NCBI GenBank assembly: GCA_013286365.1
Contig: JABDFY010000009.1
Span: 1-61,373, forward strand
From: Alphaproteobacteria bacterium
Lineage (GTDB): Bacteria; Pseudomonadota; Alphaproteobacteria; UBA9219
Direction: 5' to 3'
DNA length: 61,373 bases
The notes beneath the pieces are model-generated. The model had not been told where the DNA came from. It was given only the letters and a program-made list of their open reading frames with translations, and did not search any database. The translations under genes were made by a program, and so were the position numbers. Numbering within the stretch: the stretch's first letter is position 1; each line of letters begins with the position of its first letter. This document shows, piece after piece, positions 25,645 through 33,585 of the stretch.

Positions 25645-27330
25645 GTGCCGTCGGAACTCAATTCTGAAAATAGTAGTAGGCCTATCGCTGAGAACTTAGA
25701 GCTTTTACGTCAAAAGCTTGAGGCTGCACTTGCTTTGTATAAAAGCGGTGATTTTGGCTCCTCGTCTCAGATGTATCGCGCCATCCTTGAAGAAATACCC
25801 GATCAGCCGGATGCTCTACACATGCTTGGCATGATTGCGCAACGTATGGGCAAAACCGAGCTAGCCCTAAGGCTCTTTGATGAAACCGTGAAGATTGTGC
25901 CAAACTTTGCTCAAGGTTGGTCAAATCGTGCGGTGTTATTAAGGGCTCTTGGTCGAGGCGATGAAGCTTTACGTTCAGGCCAACGTGCTATTTCTTGTGA
26001 CCCCAACCTTGCCGATGGCTGGGACATCACAGGCCTCTTGTTGCGCGAAAAGCATCAGTTCCAAGCCGCCGCCGAACACCACGAACGGGCCATGGCATTG
26101 AAACCAGATCACAGCGGGCTACACAATAACTATGCCGTTGATTTGGTAAGCTTGGGCCGGCTTGAGGAGGCTTATAAAGTCGCCCTGAGGGCAGCCGAGC
26201 TTGATCCTTATTCGGCGGCTGCGCCATTATCGGTCGGAAATATTCTTGTCTCAGTCGGCTACCCCGATCGCGCAATTGCGTATTTCCGAAAGGCTTTTGA
26301 GCTTAAACCCGATCTTTATGAAGCTCGCGTCAATGAAGGACGAGCGCATTTACTTATCGGTAATTTTGAAAAGGGCTGGGAGCTCATGGAGTTTCGCGCG
26401 GATCGCACAAATAGGTTTGCTGGCATTCCGAGGTGGGACGGACGTCCCATTGAGCATTTGCTGGTGTACGATGAGCAGGGTATGGGTGATACGATACAGT
26501 TTATTCGATATATCGCCCTTCTCTCAGGGTACGCCAAAAAAATAACCATTCAGGTACAAAACCCCTTGCGACGGCTAGTCGCTGAGAATTTTCCCCAAGC
26601 TTTCGTCATAACATCAGACCATCTACTGCCTAATGTCGATGCCCATATTTCTTTTCTCAGTCTACCTCATATATTTAAAACGCGACTGGAGAACGTTCCT
26701 TGTTCGGTTCCTTACTTGCGTGCTACAGAAGAATGGCGTGCTCCTTGGAAAGAGCGACTAACTACAATTCCAAAACCACGTATAGGTATTGTATGGGCAG
26801 GCAATCCCCTTCATCGCAATGACCATAATAGATCCGTGCAATTGAAAGAGATGACACCATTATTGCAATCAGCGCGCCCACATCTTGTGTCCTTACAGAA
26901 AAAAATGGTGACACGTGACATTCCAGAAGGCGTTTTTGACGCTGACTATGGAGCGCCCGATAAAAATGATTCAGACGCAGCGGGCTGGTTAAACGATTTT
27001 GCTTCAACAGCGGGACTTATAACTGAGCTAGACTTGGTTATTTCAGTTGATACGTCAGTCGCACACCTCGCCGGCGCGCTTGGCAAGCCCACCTGGGTCC
27101 TTTTGCCGTTTGATCTTGATTGGCGCTGGCTTTTGGGTCGCGAGGATAGCCCTTGGTACCCTAACATGCGGCTATTTCGGCAACCCGCGCCGACTGATTG
27201 GGCATCAGTGATCAAAATGGTAGCGCAAGATGTTGAGAGATTTATAGCTGGAGAACAGTCTGTCCTACAGGTTACGCCATGGACTGGCGGCGTCCTGCAA
27301 CAACAGCCCAATGCTTTGCCGGGATATTAA
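25645..27330 (+). CDS. TPR-glycosyltransferase, FlmG-like
   Basis: About 561 residues. The N-terminal half holds about six TPR units (for example AALALYKSGDFGSSSQMYRA and the following ALHMLGMIAQRMGKTELALRLF). The C-terminal half is a GT-B fold related to family 9/41: WDGRP...LLVYDEQGMGD, then RIGIVWAGNP with DHNRSV, and LVISVDTSVAHLAGALGKP with WRWLLGREDSPWYP. This matches Caulobacter FlmG, where the TPRs hold flagellin and the other half transfers pseudaminic acid. The start is uncertain: GTG at 25645 lies 10 bases after the previous stop, and an ATG at 25579 would overlap by 56 bases. Neither has a clear ribosome binding site. Confidence 0.8.
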   Translation: MPSELNSENSSRPIAENLELLRQKLEAALALYKSGDFGSSSQMYRAILEEIPDQPDALHMLGMIAQRMGKTELALRLFDETVKIVPNFAQGWSNRAVLLRALGRGDEALRSGQRAISCDPNLADGWDITGLLLREKHQFQAAAEHHERAMALKPDHSGLHNNYAVDLVSLGRLEEAYKVALRAAELDPYSAAAPLSVGNILVSVGYPDRAIAYFRKAFELKPDLYEARVNEGRAHLLIGNFEKGWELMEFRADRTNRFAGIPRWDGRPIEHLLVYDEQGMGDTIQFIRYIALLSGYAKKITIQVQNPLRRLVAENFPQAFVITSDHLLPNVDAHISFLSLPHIFKTRLENVPCSVPYLRATEEWRAPWKERLTTIPKPRIGIVWAGNPLHRNDHNRSVQLKEMTPLLQSARPHLVSLQKKMVTRDIPEGVFDADYGAPDKNDSDAAGWLNDFASTAGLITELDLVISVDTSVAHLAGALGKPTWVLLPFDLDWRWLLGREDSPWYPNMRLFRQPAPTDWASVIKMVAQDVERFIAGEQSVLQVTPWTGGVLQQQPNALPGY

Positions 27331-27385
27331 TTTTTAGGCTAGCTATTCAAGTTTAGCGACGACACTAAATATCTTGGGACCTGTT

Positions 27386-27838
27386 TTAGGCGGTCGTCAT
27401 GAGTGTAACAGGAGCGTCGGCCCCAGAAGATGCCGTGATAGGGGCCGTTGCCTTTGCCGATGAATTCTTCACGTTGAGGCCTGCGGCTATGTTGCGATTG
27501 ATTTTGATTAGTTCGGCGAGCAGCCCTAAGTTATGTTCTGCCATTATACGAAGACTAACTTTGTCAATATATCGGCTAAGATTAAGCAAAGTGATTTTCA
27601 AATCGCGAGGTAGCTGGTTTTCTGGGTCGCACAAAGAGACTTGGAAGATGGTCCACAGACGTTGGTTTCGTCTTATGGACTCAAAATATAAAGCCCGGTC
27701 GCTCTTTCCTGTGTTGCGCGCCTGTTCCATAAGTGCAGCACAGCTTAGCAGCGCACGTGCGTCAATCTCACGATCGCTTTCCGGTGTCGCTTGTTGTGTA
27801 CTGTAGGCTTTGACTTTTTCCGTGTTTGTTGATGTCAT
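27386..27838 (-). CDS. flaF: Flagellin biosynthesis regulator FlaF
   Basis: 150 residues with the FlaF core YSTQQATPESDREIDARALLSCAALMEQA and WTIFQVSLCDPENQLPRDLKITLLNLSRYI. In Caulobacter FlaF promotes flagellin translation and secretion and opposes FlbT. The C-terminal tail is Ala/Thr/Ser-rich. It lies 12 bases after flbT on the same transcript and converges with the TPR-glycosyltransferase gene. Confidence 0.9.
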   Translation of the reverse strand: MTSTNTEKVKAYSTQQATPESDREIDARALLSCAALMEQARNTGKSDRALYFESIRRNQRLWTIFQVSLCDPENQLPRDLKITLLNLSRYIDKVSLRIMAEHNLGLLAELIKINRNIAAGLNVKNSSAKATAPITASSGADAPVTLMTTA

Positions 27839-27850
27839 AATGACCTCCTG

Positions 27851-28282
27851 TCAAGATGTCGCGGATGGCGCTAGGGTGTCGGGAACTTTAATCTCGGGCG
27901 GCGCCACCTTTTCCTTTTCTGCTAGCAATTTATGACCAAGACGCAGTGCTTTGAACGGCTCACCTGCTTCAAGGTGAGCGATGATTTGATCTATTTCACC
28001 GGTCAGATGTGGATAAAGTTTTCTGAAGTTTTTGATTGTCTCCACCACTAGATGATCGAGTGGCTGGCCCTTTCCTTTGAAGAGGTAAATGACCTGGAGA
28101 AGAAAATAAACGTTACTAGCGTCTGAATCGTCCTTACGGTCGATATTCATCATATAATCTTCACGAAGCACAGGGCTGTCGGAAAGAATGAGCAGATCGG
28201 CAGGCCGGTTACCGACGTTCTTGAGAATAGCGCCGCCGGCGAAAATCTTACCTTCTGGTTTTACACGGATTTTTAATGGCAT
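27851..28282 (-). CDS. flbT: Flagellin mRNA regulator FlbT
   Basis: 143 residues with the FlbT N-terminus MPLKIRVKPEGKIFAGGAILKN and later DSPVLREDYMM and VVETIKNFRKLYPHL. FlbT represses flagellin synthesis by acting on the 5' leader of flagellin mRNA when hook assembly is incomplete. An AAGGAG ribosome binding site lies 7 bases before the ATG. It is downstream of flagellin, beyond a terminator. Overlapping short palindromes (TTAAGG-T-CCTTAA) lie near 28318-28331 in front of it. Confidence 0.92.
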   Translation of the reverse strand: MPLKIRVKPEGKIFAGGAILKNVGNRPADLLILSDSPVLREDYMMNIDRKDDSDASNVYFLLQVIYLFKGKGQPLDHLVVETIKNFRKLYPHLTGEIDQIIAHLEAGEPFKALRLGHKLLAEKEKVAPPEIKVPDTLAPSATS

Positions 28283-28327
28283 GTCCCGACTCCTTCGTGG
28301 ACGTTGTTATGTGACCTTTAAGGTCCT

Positions 28328-28364
28328 TAAAAGAAAAAGAAGGACGGGCCACTAGGGCCCGTCC
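28328..28364 (-). terminator. Rho-independent terminator after flagellin
   Basis: A perfect 9-bp stem (GGACGGGCC with GGCCCGTCC) and 5-base loop are followed on the minus strand by TTCTTTTTCTTTT. It separates the strongly expressed flagellin from flbT-flaF. Confidence 0.88.
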
Positions 28365-28375
28365 CCCCTAGTTCA

Positions 28376-29200
28376 TTACGGGAAGAGCCGCAGGATCGCC
28401 TGCGCCAATGTACCCGATATACTTAAGCTGACGATACCAAGTTGATCCTGCGCTTGCAGGGACTGAAGGTCTGCACCTTCCGTATTGGTATCAGCCAAGA
28501 CCAGATTATCCGACGCAGTCTGAAGTGAATTGATCAGATTGGTCGTAAAGTCTTGGCGTGTTTGGATCAGCGTTGCGTTCGTACCGAAGGTTGAAGCATC
28601 GGTTTGAAGTGTCGCCAACGCTGTAAGCAGTAATGAGGCCGACGTATTGATGTCGGTCACATTGGCAAAAGCGTTCGTGGCTGTTACAACACCGAGACCA
28701 GCGGATGTAACGTTCACACCCGTGATGGTCAGAGCCGTTGTGTTGGTTTCATTGAAGAACACAACGAGAGTAGACGACGTACCGTTAAGCAAATTGGTGC
28801 CGTTAAATGTGGCGTCATTTACTAACAGATCGAGCTGCGTACGCAGGCTATTAAACTGCGAGGCAAACCCGGCACGTGTCGTCGTATCCGTCGTCTGTAG
28901 CGCTGAGGTCACGAGACCTTGCAACTGGTCGACGAGGGTCGTAGCGCTGCTGATCGATTGGTTAATCGATGTCACTGTTTGCAGCGATGTAGCAAGACTG
29001 TTCTTCAGGTTCGAAAGCTCACTCGCACGATTGAGGAAGCCTTGCGAAGCGAAGTACGAGGTGGCGTTATCCGCCGCCGAGTTAACAGACTTACCCGTCG
29101 ACAATGCTTCTTGAGTCGTTGACAGCTCTGTAGCAGTTTGCTGTAACGACAAAAGATTCTGCCTTGTCGAGGCATCTAGAGTGATGTTACTTATCGACAT
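28376..29200 (-). CDS. Flagellin
   Basis: 274 residues, about the size of Caulobacter flagellins. N-terminal D0/D1 helices (ASTRQNLLSLQQTATELSTTQEALSTGKSVNSAADNATSYFAS) and C-terminal ones (LQSLQAQDQLGIVSLSISGTLAQAILRLF) are present with a short variable centre rich in Thr, Asn and Ser, which could supply O-glycosylation sites. The start at MSISNITLDAS has AAGGAG 8 bases upstream; the frame extends further but lacks support. The leader is long (about 120 bases) and structured, and the sigma-54 promoter and triple enhancer lie beyond it. Confidence 0.95.
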   Translation of the reverse strand: MSISNITLDASTRQNLLSLQQTATELSTTQEALSTGKSVNSAADNATSYFASQGFLNRASELSNLKNSLATSLQTVTSINQSISSATTLVDQLQGLVTSALQTTDTTTRAGFASQFNSLRTQLDLLVNDATFNGTNLLNGTSSTLVVFFNETNTTALTITGVNVTSAGLGVVTATNAFANVTDINTSASLLLTALATLQTDASTFGTNATLIQTRQDFTTNLINSLQTASDNLVLADTNTEGADLQSLQAQDQLGIVSLSISGTLAQAILRLFP

Positions 29201-29208
29201 AGTTAGAA

Positions 29209-29242
29209 CTCCTTTCAAAGGTTGCCGCGGACTCCTTCCGCG
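29209..29242 (-). promoter_or_regulatory. Structured flagellin leader covering the RBS
   Basis: In the flagellin transcript CCTTTGAAAGG (complement of 29211-29221) folds as a 5-bp stem whose 3' arm contains the AAGGAG ribosome binding site. Just upstream, a 6-bp stem CGCGGA/TCCGCG (29226-29242) exposes AGGAG, a second Shine-Dalgarno-like sequence, in its loop. Together they look like a translation switch. FlbT is known to act on flagellin leaders, and flbT is the next gene; the connection is inferred. Confidence 0.55.
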
Positions 29243-29332
29243 ATTTTTCAATCATTGGAGCTACACGCTTCAATGACTGCCGGCTAAGTTAATGGCCAAG
29301 TATGAACACGAACTTAACGGCCCCCTGGCTCA

Positions 29333-29348
29333 TGCGAGAAATATGCCA
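29333..29348 (-). promoter_or_regulatory. Sigma-54 promoter of flagellin
   Basis: On the minus strand TGGCATATTTCTCGCA gives GG-N10-GC with a good -24 box and a fair -12. The -24 box is half of a perfect 9-bp inverted repeat (ATATGCCAG/CTGGCATAT, 29341-29363). Transcription should start near 29323, about 120 bases before the start codon. Confidence 0.8.
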
Positions 29349-29392
29349 GGAAGTCTGGCATATAAATCAGTGTATTAGGTGTGATCGAGCTA

Positions 29393-29448
29393 GGCAGTTT
29401 TTGCCGCTTTGCACTGCAAAAGGCAGTTTTTACCGGCAGTTTTTGCCG
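29393..29448 (-). promoter_or_regulatory. Triple ftr/FlbD-like enhancer of flagellin
   Basis: Three copies of GGCAGTTTTTRCCG lie at 29393, 29422 and 29435, the last two overlapping by one base. On the flagellin strand each reads CGGYAAAAACTGCC. They lie 45-100 bases upstream of the sigma-54 -24 box, the usual place for an enhancer-bound activator. The motif resembles the ftr elements bound by FlbD in Caulobacter. Confidence 0.75.
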
Positions 29449-29481
29449 GTCAATGTGAAGAGAATGTAAGGAAAGAAAACG

Positions 29482-30258
29482 TCATTCCTGTTTCGTAACA
29501 GTCATTGATAGCTGAGCAAATCGCGGTGATGCATGGCCCCGAAAGGCATAAGAACCGCTATGGGTTAGTCTGCTATTGGTATCAAGCCAAATTTCGCCCC
29601 CGATGTTACGCCAGCGCCGGCAAAATGAGAAATCTTCGCTGAGATAGGCGCCGGTTTGTTTGTCAATCATACAATCAAATAGCGCATATAGATTTTCACT
29701 ACTTTCGCGTGGGCGCGGAAAGGCATGTACTGAGTTAAACTTGGTCTCAGGATAAGCAGCGATCATGCGTTCAAAAACATGGCGCTTAATAAGCTGAAAT
29801 CCAGTGCCGGCATATTCGCCGGTTGCAAAACCATTATCCATCTTTAGGGCGGCGCCCTTACAAAAGTCGCCAACATATACGAGGCCAGCTTCTTCGGGTG
29901 TCTCGCCGGTACGGCGGTTCAGTTGCTCCGGCAATTGATGCCAATCAAAAATCTTAGCCGGATAAAGGCCAGCAACAAAATCTTTGTCAAAGCGCAGCAT
30001 GCGCATCACTTGATCTGTTTGAAAGCTAATATCGGCGTCGATAAACAATAAATGGCTTGTTGCGGGATTATCAAGAAACTTGGCCACAATCGCGCTGCGA
30101 CCCCGCGTTATGAGGGCGTCGTTGCCGAGCAGTATGACGGCGACATCGAAACCCGCACTTGATGCAGTGGCAGATAAATTGAGCAGCGATACAGTGTAGT
30201 CTTGTGACACGAGACCGCCAAAACAGGGGGTACCGACAACAACGAGGGGCTTAGCCAT
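29482..30258 (-). CDS. GT-A-type glycosyltransferase-like protein
   Basis: 258 residues. GTPCFGG at the N-terminus, then NDALITRGRSAIVAKFL and HLLFIDADISF, with a DAD in the position of the metal-binding DxD, indicate an Anp1/GT2-like nucleotide-sugar transferase. YLSEDFSFCRRW downstream resembles the acceptor/catalytic segment of these enzymes. No signal or membrane helix is seen. GGAGAG precedes the ATG. It is the second gene of a unit after the GT4 gene and directly upstream of flagellin, which has its own promoter. A role in flagellin or surface glycan modification is likely. Confidence 0.72.
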   Translation of the reverse strand: MAKPLVVVGTPCFGGLVSQDYTVSLLNLSATASSAGFDVAVILLGNDALITRGRSAIVAKFLDNPATSHLLFIDADISFQTDQVMRMLRFDKDFVAGLYPAKIFDWHQLPEQLNRRTGETPEEAGLVYVGDFCKGAALKMDNGFATGEYAGTGFQLIKRHVFERMIAAYPETKFNSVHAFPRPRESSENLYALFDCMIDKQTGAYLSEDFSFCRRWRNIGGEIWLDTNSRLTHSGSYAFRGHASPRFAQLSMTVTKQE

Positions 30259-30334
30259 GCAATGCTCTCCATAAATTAAGAGTATCAGTTGTTAGTACTT
30301 AGAAAGTAAAATCATTCGTAAGAGAGACGTTCGT

Positions 30335-31507
30335 CTATTCGTCGAGGACTATCTTCAGTAACCTTTCGTTCTGAAGGCCCCATTCCCAGGCCTTGACTTT
30401 TTCTGCGATAATGCTTGCCTTTTTCAGAGCGTCACCGCGCTTTTGATACACTTCTTCGAGGGCCTCAACGACTTCTTCAACGTCTGTCTCACCCCAGTCA
30501 TCGACACATTGAAACCCTGACGCAAGTTTAACCGGCCTTTGGGTGTTGAAAGCACCACAACCAAGCATTTCAACAAGATCCTTTTGCCCGGTATTATTCG
30601 CGACATAAGTTGGAATACCGCAGGCCATGCATTCCATAGCTACAAGATTGGTGCCGCCTTCGCTGCGATTAGGGAAGACAGCTACATCGCACTCGCGCAG
30701 AATTGGCGGCATCATCATATTGTGAGTAAATGGTAGATCAATAAAACTAGCGGGCGGCAAGCCCCGCTCTATTAGCCAGGGCGTAATCTGTAGACCAAAG
30801 TCCGCAGCGGCTTCAGGCACAGTGTCACAGTGACCCGCGAGCTGGAAAGCTTCTGGCTCTGGTTTGGTCAGATTCTGCCAGCAAACGACAAGTAAAGCAT
30901 CAGGGTGTTTTTCACGAAACAGCTTATACGCAGAGATGACAATATCTTGACCTTTGCGAAACTCAAACTTGCCCCCAGAAAAAATCACAAAGCGATCACG
31001 CCACAAACCGGTGCGTGGCGCTGGATGAAACAAGGTCGTATCAATGCCCTGATGGCATAGATGAACGGGACCTACGTTCAAGCTTTTGAGAAAACTTTCA
31101 TTCCAGCGTGAGATGGCTATATAGTAATCATAATTGCCAGCAACTTTGCGACTGTGCTCGCCAAAGTTAAGCTGTTCTATAGCGGCGCAAGCAACGTTGG
31201 GGCGTCCCCAAACGCGGTCTTGATTTGGAAAGCCAGAGAAATCGTTGCCACAAGCGTGTAGAACCGGGCTATCAAAACGCAGGAATTCTTTGGGGTTTTC
31301 GTTAAGGAATCCTACAAATTTCTTTCCAAGCTCGAAGATTTGCAAAATACGCAGCTGTGTTAAAGATGGCGTCAATGTAATCGAGGGCGCCGATGTCAAA
31401 ACAGCTTGAGTGCCACCGCGCCTTAAATAGTGGAGAACAATTTGTAGCCCATAGATTCCGTAGCCGGAGACGGTTGATATTACCCAGCTTATGGCAAGAG
31501 GTGGCAT
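30335..31507 (-). CDS. GT4-family glycosyltransferase
   Basis: About 390 residues with a GT-B fold. The C-terminal donor domain contains FVIFSGGKFEFRKGQDIVISAYKLF and, further on, CDVAVFPNRSEGGTNLVAMECMACGIPTYVANNTG, the E-x7-E motif of family 4 retaining transferases. The N-terminal half is less conserved but has the loop SGYGIYGLQIVLHYLRRGG. A CtrA box lies about 45 bases upstream, so expression is probably tied to the cell cycle. It starts at ATG preceded by an in-frame GTG one codon earlier. The neighbouring gene is the GT-A-like protein, then flagellin. Confidence 0.82.
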   Translation of the reverse strand: MPPLAISWVISTVSGYGIYGLQIVLHYLRRGGTQAVLTSAPSITLTPSLTQLRILQIFELGKKFVGFLNENPKEFLRFDSPVLHACGNDFSGFPNQDRVWGRPNVACAAIEQLNFGEHSRKVAGNYDYYIAISRWNESFLKSLNVGPVHLCHQGIDTTLFHPAPRTGLWRDRFVIFSGGKFEFRKGQDIVISAYKLFREKHPDALLVVCWQNLTKPEPEAFQLAGHCDTVPEAAADFGLQITPWLIERGLPPASFIDLPFTHNMMMPPILRECDVAVFPNRSEGGTNLVAMECMACGIPTYVANNTGQKDLVEMLGCGAFNTQRPVKLASGFQCVDDWGETDVEEVVEALEEVYQKRGDALKKASIIAEKVKAWEWGLQNERLLKIVLDE

Positions 31508-31549
31508 CACAAAAAATCTTTCCTGAACCGACAGAAGTGTAAGGGGCTG

Positions 31550-31565
31550 TTAACACTTGGTTAAC
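31550..31565 (-). promoter_or_regulatory. CtrA binding box upstream of the GT4 gene
   Basis: TTAACACTTGGTTAAC contains TTAA-N7-TTAA exactly, the full-length CtrA consensus, and both half sites end in C on their own strand. It lies 43 bases from the start codon of the GT4 gene, a good position for CtrA activation or repression at or near the promoter. No other full TTAA-N7-TTAA was noticed in the intergenic regions of the window. Confidence 0.75.
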
Positions 31566-31693
31566 AAAAGATCAATGAAACATGAATTAAGACAAAAGTA
31601 GAAATAATATCTTAATCTTCGTCTGGCCAAAGACATCGAATATTGCGGCAAGACATTTCCAACTGTTAAAAAATCGTAAAAGATGTCAATGTG

Positions 31694-31714
31694 TTACAAA
31701 GATTTATCTTGTAA
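31694..31714. repeat. Imperfect inverted repeat
   Basis: TTACAAAGAT and ATCTTGTAA flank TT with one unpaired base. It lies between the GT4 gene and the FlaG-like gene and could be an operator. No other support. Confidence 0.35.
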
Positions 31715-31868
31715 AATGCAGGCGTTGCAAGTAGTATATAAATGCTAAAACAGGTGGTCACTATTTTGTAGATCCGAAGCTAAGATAAACCGGCAAAGAA
31801 TTTTTATTTTTGACCAACTGAAGACGAGAACAAAAAAAAGTTGAAACGTAATTTACAGGCAGGCCAAG

Positions 31869-32195
31869 ATGACGGATGCAGTCAATATAGCAGGAGCAAC
31901 ACAAGCCGCTAGCACGGCACGGGCTGTTGTGAGTGCGCCTGTTGCAACCGCCTTGCCAGCGAATGATAGCTCAACCATCAAAGCTGCGCCGCAAGTTGCA
32001 TCGATTTCACCGCGTATAATTGTCGATCCTATTGCAGGCGCCATAACGGAGTTTCTTAATGGCTCAGGCCAAGTGCAGTCGCAAGTTCCTTCTGCTGCTG
32101 CGGTAGCTTATCTGCGTGTTGGACTGACCGCTGATGGTCAGCCCAAGCCAGAAAGCAGCGCTGATACAAAAAGAGCGAACAGCACAGTCGCTTAA
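31869..32195 (+). CDS. FlaG-like small flagellar protein
   Basis: 108 residues. The first half is low-complexity Ala/Thr/Ser. The second half, SPRIIVDPIAGAITEFLNG then GQVQSQVPSAAAVAYLRVGL, looks like the FlaG-type fold (a beta hairpin of the form iDp..g.vv.q.....G.v..qiPs......lr). FlaG proteins affect filament length. AGG lies 5 bases before the ATG. Position beside flagellin and its modification genes agrees with a filament role. Recognition is by pattern only. Confidence 0.6.
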   Translation: MTDAVNIAGATQAASTARAVVSAPVATALPANDSSTIKAAPQVASISPRIIVDPIAGAITEFLNGSGQVQSQVPSAAAVAYLRVGLTADGQPKPESSADTKRANSTVA

Positions 32196-32327
32196 TCATA
32201 ATCATAAAAATTTGTATTAAGGCATTCATGTTTCTTGAACGCATGTCGCTTTTTAGCCAATTAATTCAAGAAATGTTTTGGAGCACAGAAAAGCCAAGCT
32301 CCATGTTTCACACACACTTTTCTAGTT

Positions 32328-33308
32328 TCAGTTTTTTCGCGTTAGTGTTGATGCCGTCTGCGGATAGTCCATTTGTGGATTGATGTTGCCGTTGGCATCT
32401 GTAACGAAACTCAGCTGTTTCTGTAACCCAAGGTCGGCTATGGCATTTTGTAGTGCCGCCAGGGTTTTGCGGTCACTTTCGATGGCTTCTAACTGGCGTT
32501 TCTTATAGGTGCTTATCGCTGCGCAAGCTGCGGCATTGGCCTGTTTGGGTTGCGAAGCAGATACCGCGGTGTTGCTGGCGAGCGATGGCCCCGCGCTTTT
32601 GGTTTTGTCAACGGCAGCGTGTGATGTAGATGTAGAGTTATTTGTTGGCGAAGACATTGCTACCGTCGATTGCGTAGGAAGAGGTCCACGTCCGTGAGTG
32701 GCTATGCGTGTAGTCGGTTCAGTGGGCATAATCTGTTTATTGGGAAGAAAGGCAAAGCGTACATTGAGCGGCATATGGTCAGGACTTTCTTTTGCCGCCT
32801 GCGCTTTTGCACGCGAACGCGCAACTTCAGCAGCGTCTTGCCAGTTAGTACTTTCCAACTTCATGGTTGGTTGATCATTGGGGCCGCTCAGCTGAATTGA
32901 GGCCTCATCGCCATCATCTGCTGTCGATCTCGCCTGGTCACTGTAATCTTTTTTAACACCCGGCAAAGCGGGTAGGTTTAGGGAATGTGCCGGATCAATA
33001 ACCACGGAAGTCGCTGGTGTCGTAGGTCCAGTTGCGGATTTGGTATCCTTATCTTGATTGGGCACCATTTCAATTTCAGTTATATCGGCGGGCAGTTTCT
33101 TTTCCTCTATCCGAGGTTTTTGTGCATCGTCTGAGTAGTGTTGGAATGACATCCATTGGCTTTGGTCGACGTTGTCAAAGGGATCTAGGCCATCAGCCAG
33201 TGCTGAGGCGCTACAGACAGAGAAGGACAACAAAATAGCCAAACCAATAGCTCGATCGAAGCGCTGGCGGCACAATAATGAAAAATATAACCCTTTCAGG
33301 ATCTGCAT
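32328..33308 (-). CDS. Secreted protein of unknown function
   Basis: 326 residues, not recognised. A hydrophobic segment (AIGLAILLSFSVCSASALA, about 20-38) after a basic N-terminus looks like a signal peptide. The rest is hydrophilic and low in complexity (many Ser, Thr, Pro, Asp, Lys), except a C-terminal segment of about 60 residues (CAAISTYKKRQLEAIESDRKT then LAALQNAIADLGLQKQLSFV) that looks like a short coiled coil. A periplasmic or membrane-tethered protein is likely. It is flanked by the FlaG-like gene (convergent) and the cold-shock gene (divergent). The start is uncertain for lack of a ribosome binding site. Confidence 0.6.
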   Translation of the reverse strand: MQILKGLYFSLLCRQRFDRAIGLAILLSFSVCSASALADGLDPFDNVDQSQWMSFQHYSDDAQKPRIEEKKLPADITEIEMVPNQDKDTKSATGPTTPATSVVIDPAHSLNLPALPGVKKDYSDQARSTADDGDEASIQLSGPNDQPTMKLESTNWQDAAEVARSRAKAQAAKESPDHMPLNVRFAFLPNKQIMPTEPTTRIATHGRGPLPTQSTVAMSSPTNNSTSTSHAAVDKTKSAGPSLASNTAVSASQPKQANAAACAAISTYKKRQLEAIESDRKTLAALQNAIADLGLQKQLSFVTDANGNINPQMDYPQTASTLTRKN

Positions 33309-33585
33309 GGCTGTTATGCCTTTGCCCTGTTAAATGTGCACACTCGTCCTCTACTTCCTTCATCGTATAACGTTATGGCTAATAATTTCTGAAATCGCGG
33401 AGCCAGCCGACCATCTTCATAGTTTGTTAACAAAGATTGAAAAAACGTTAATAATTTCAATGTGTTAGACGTATTTGCTTGCCACAAAACTGCCTTAAAG
33501 CCTTTCTAGAACCGATCCAGTGCGGTTTTCTTGCGCGACATGAAGGCCGGTTGGTAGATCACAATAGTTTTGCAGAGGTTTTGCC

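Larger units (their letters stand above)
31511..31868. other. Divergent intergenic region, GT4 / FlaG-like gene
   Basis: 358 bases without a gene. It contains the CtrA box (31550-31565) and an imperfect inverted repeat (31694-31714). I could not find a sigma-54 promoter for the FlaG-like gene. Confidence 0.6.

Noticed and set aside
29393..29448. Three regular repeats as a miniature CRISPR array
   Set aside because: Units are 14 bases, spaced 13 and 29 bases, two overlap, and there is no cas gene; they fit an enhancer upstream of a sigma-54 promoter.
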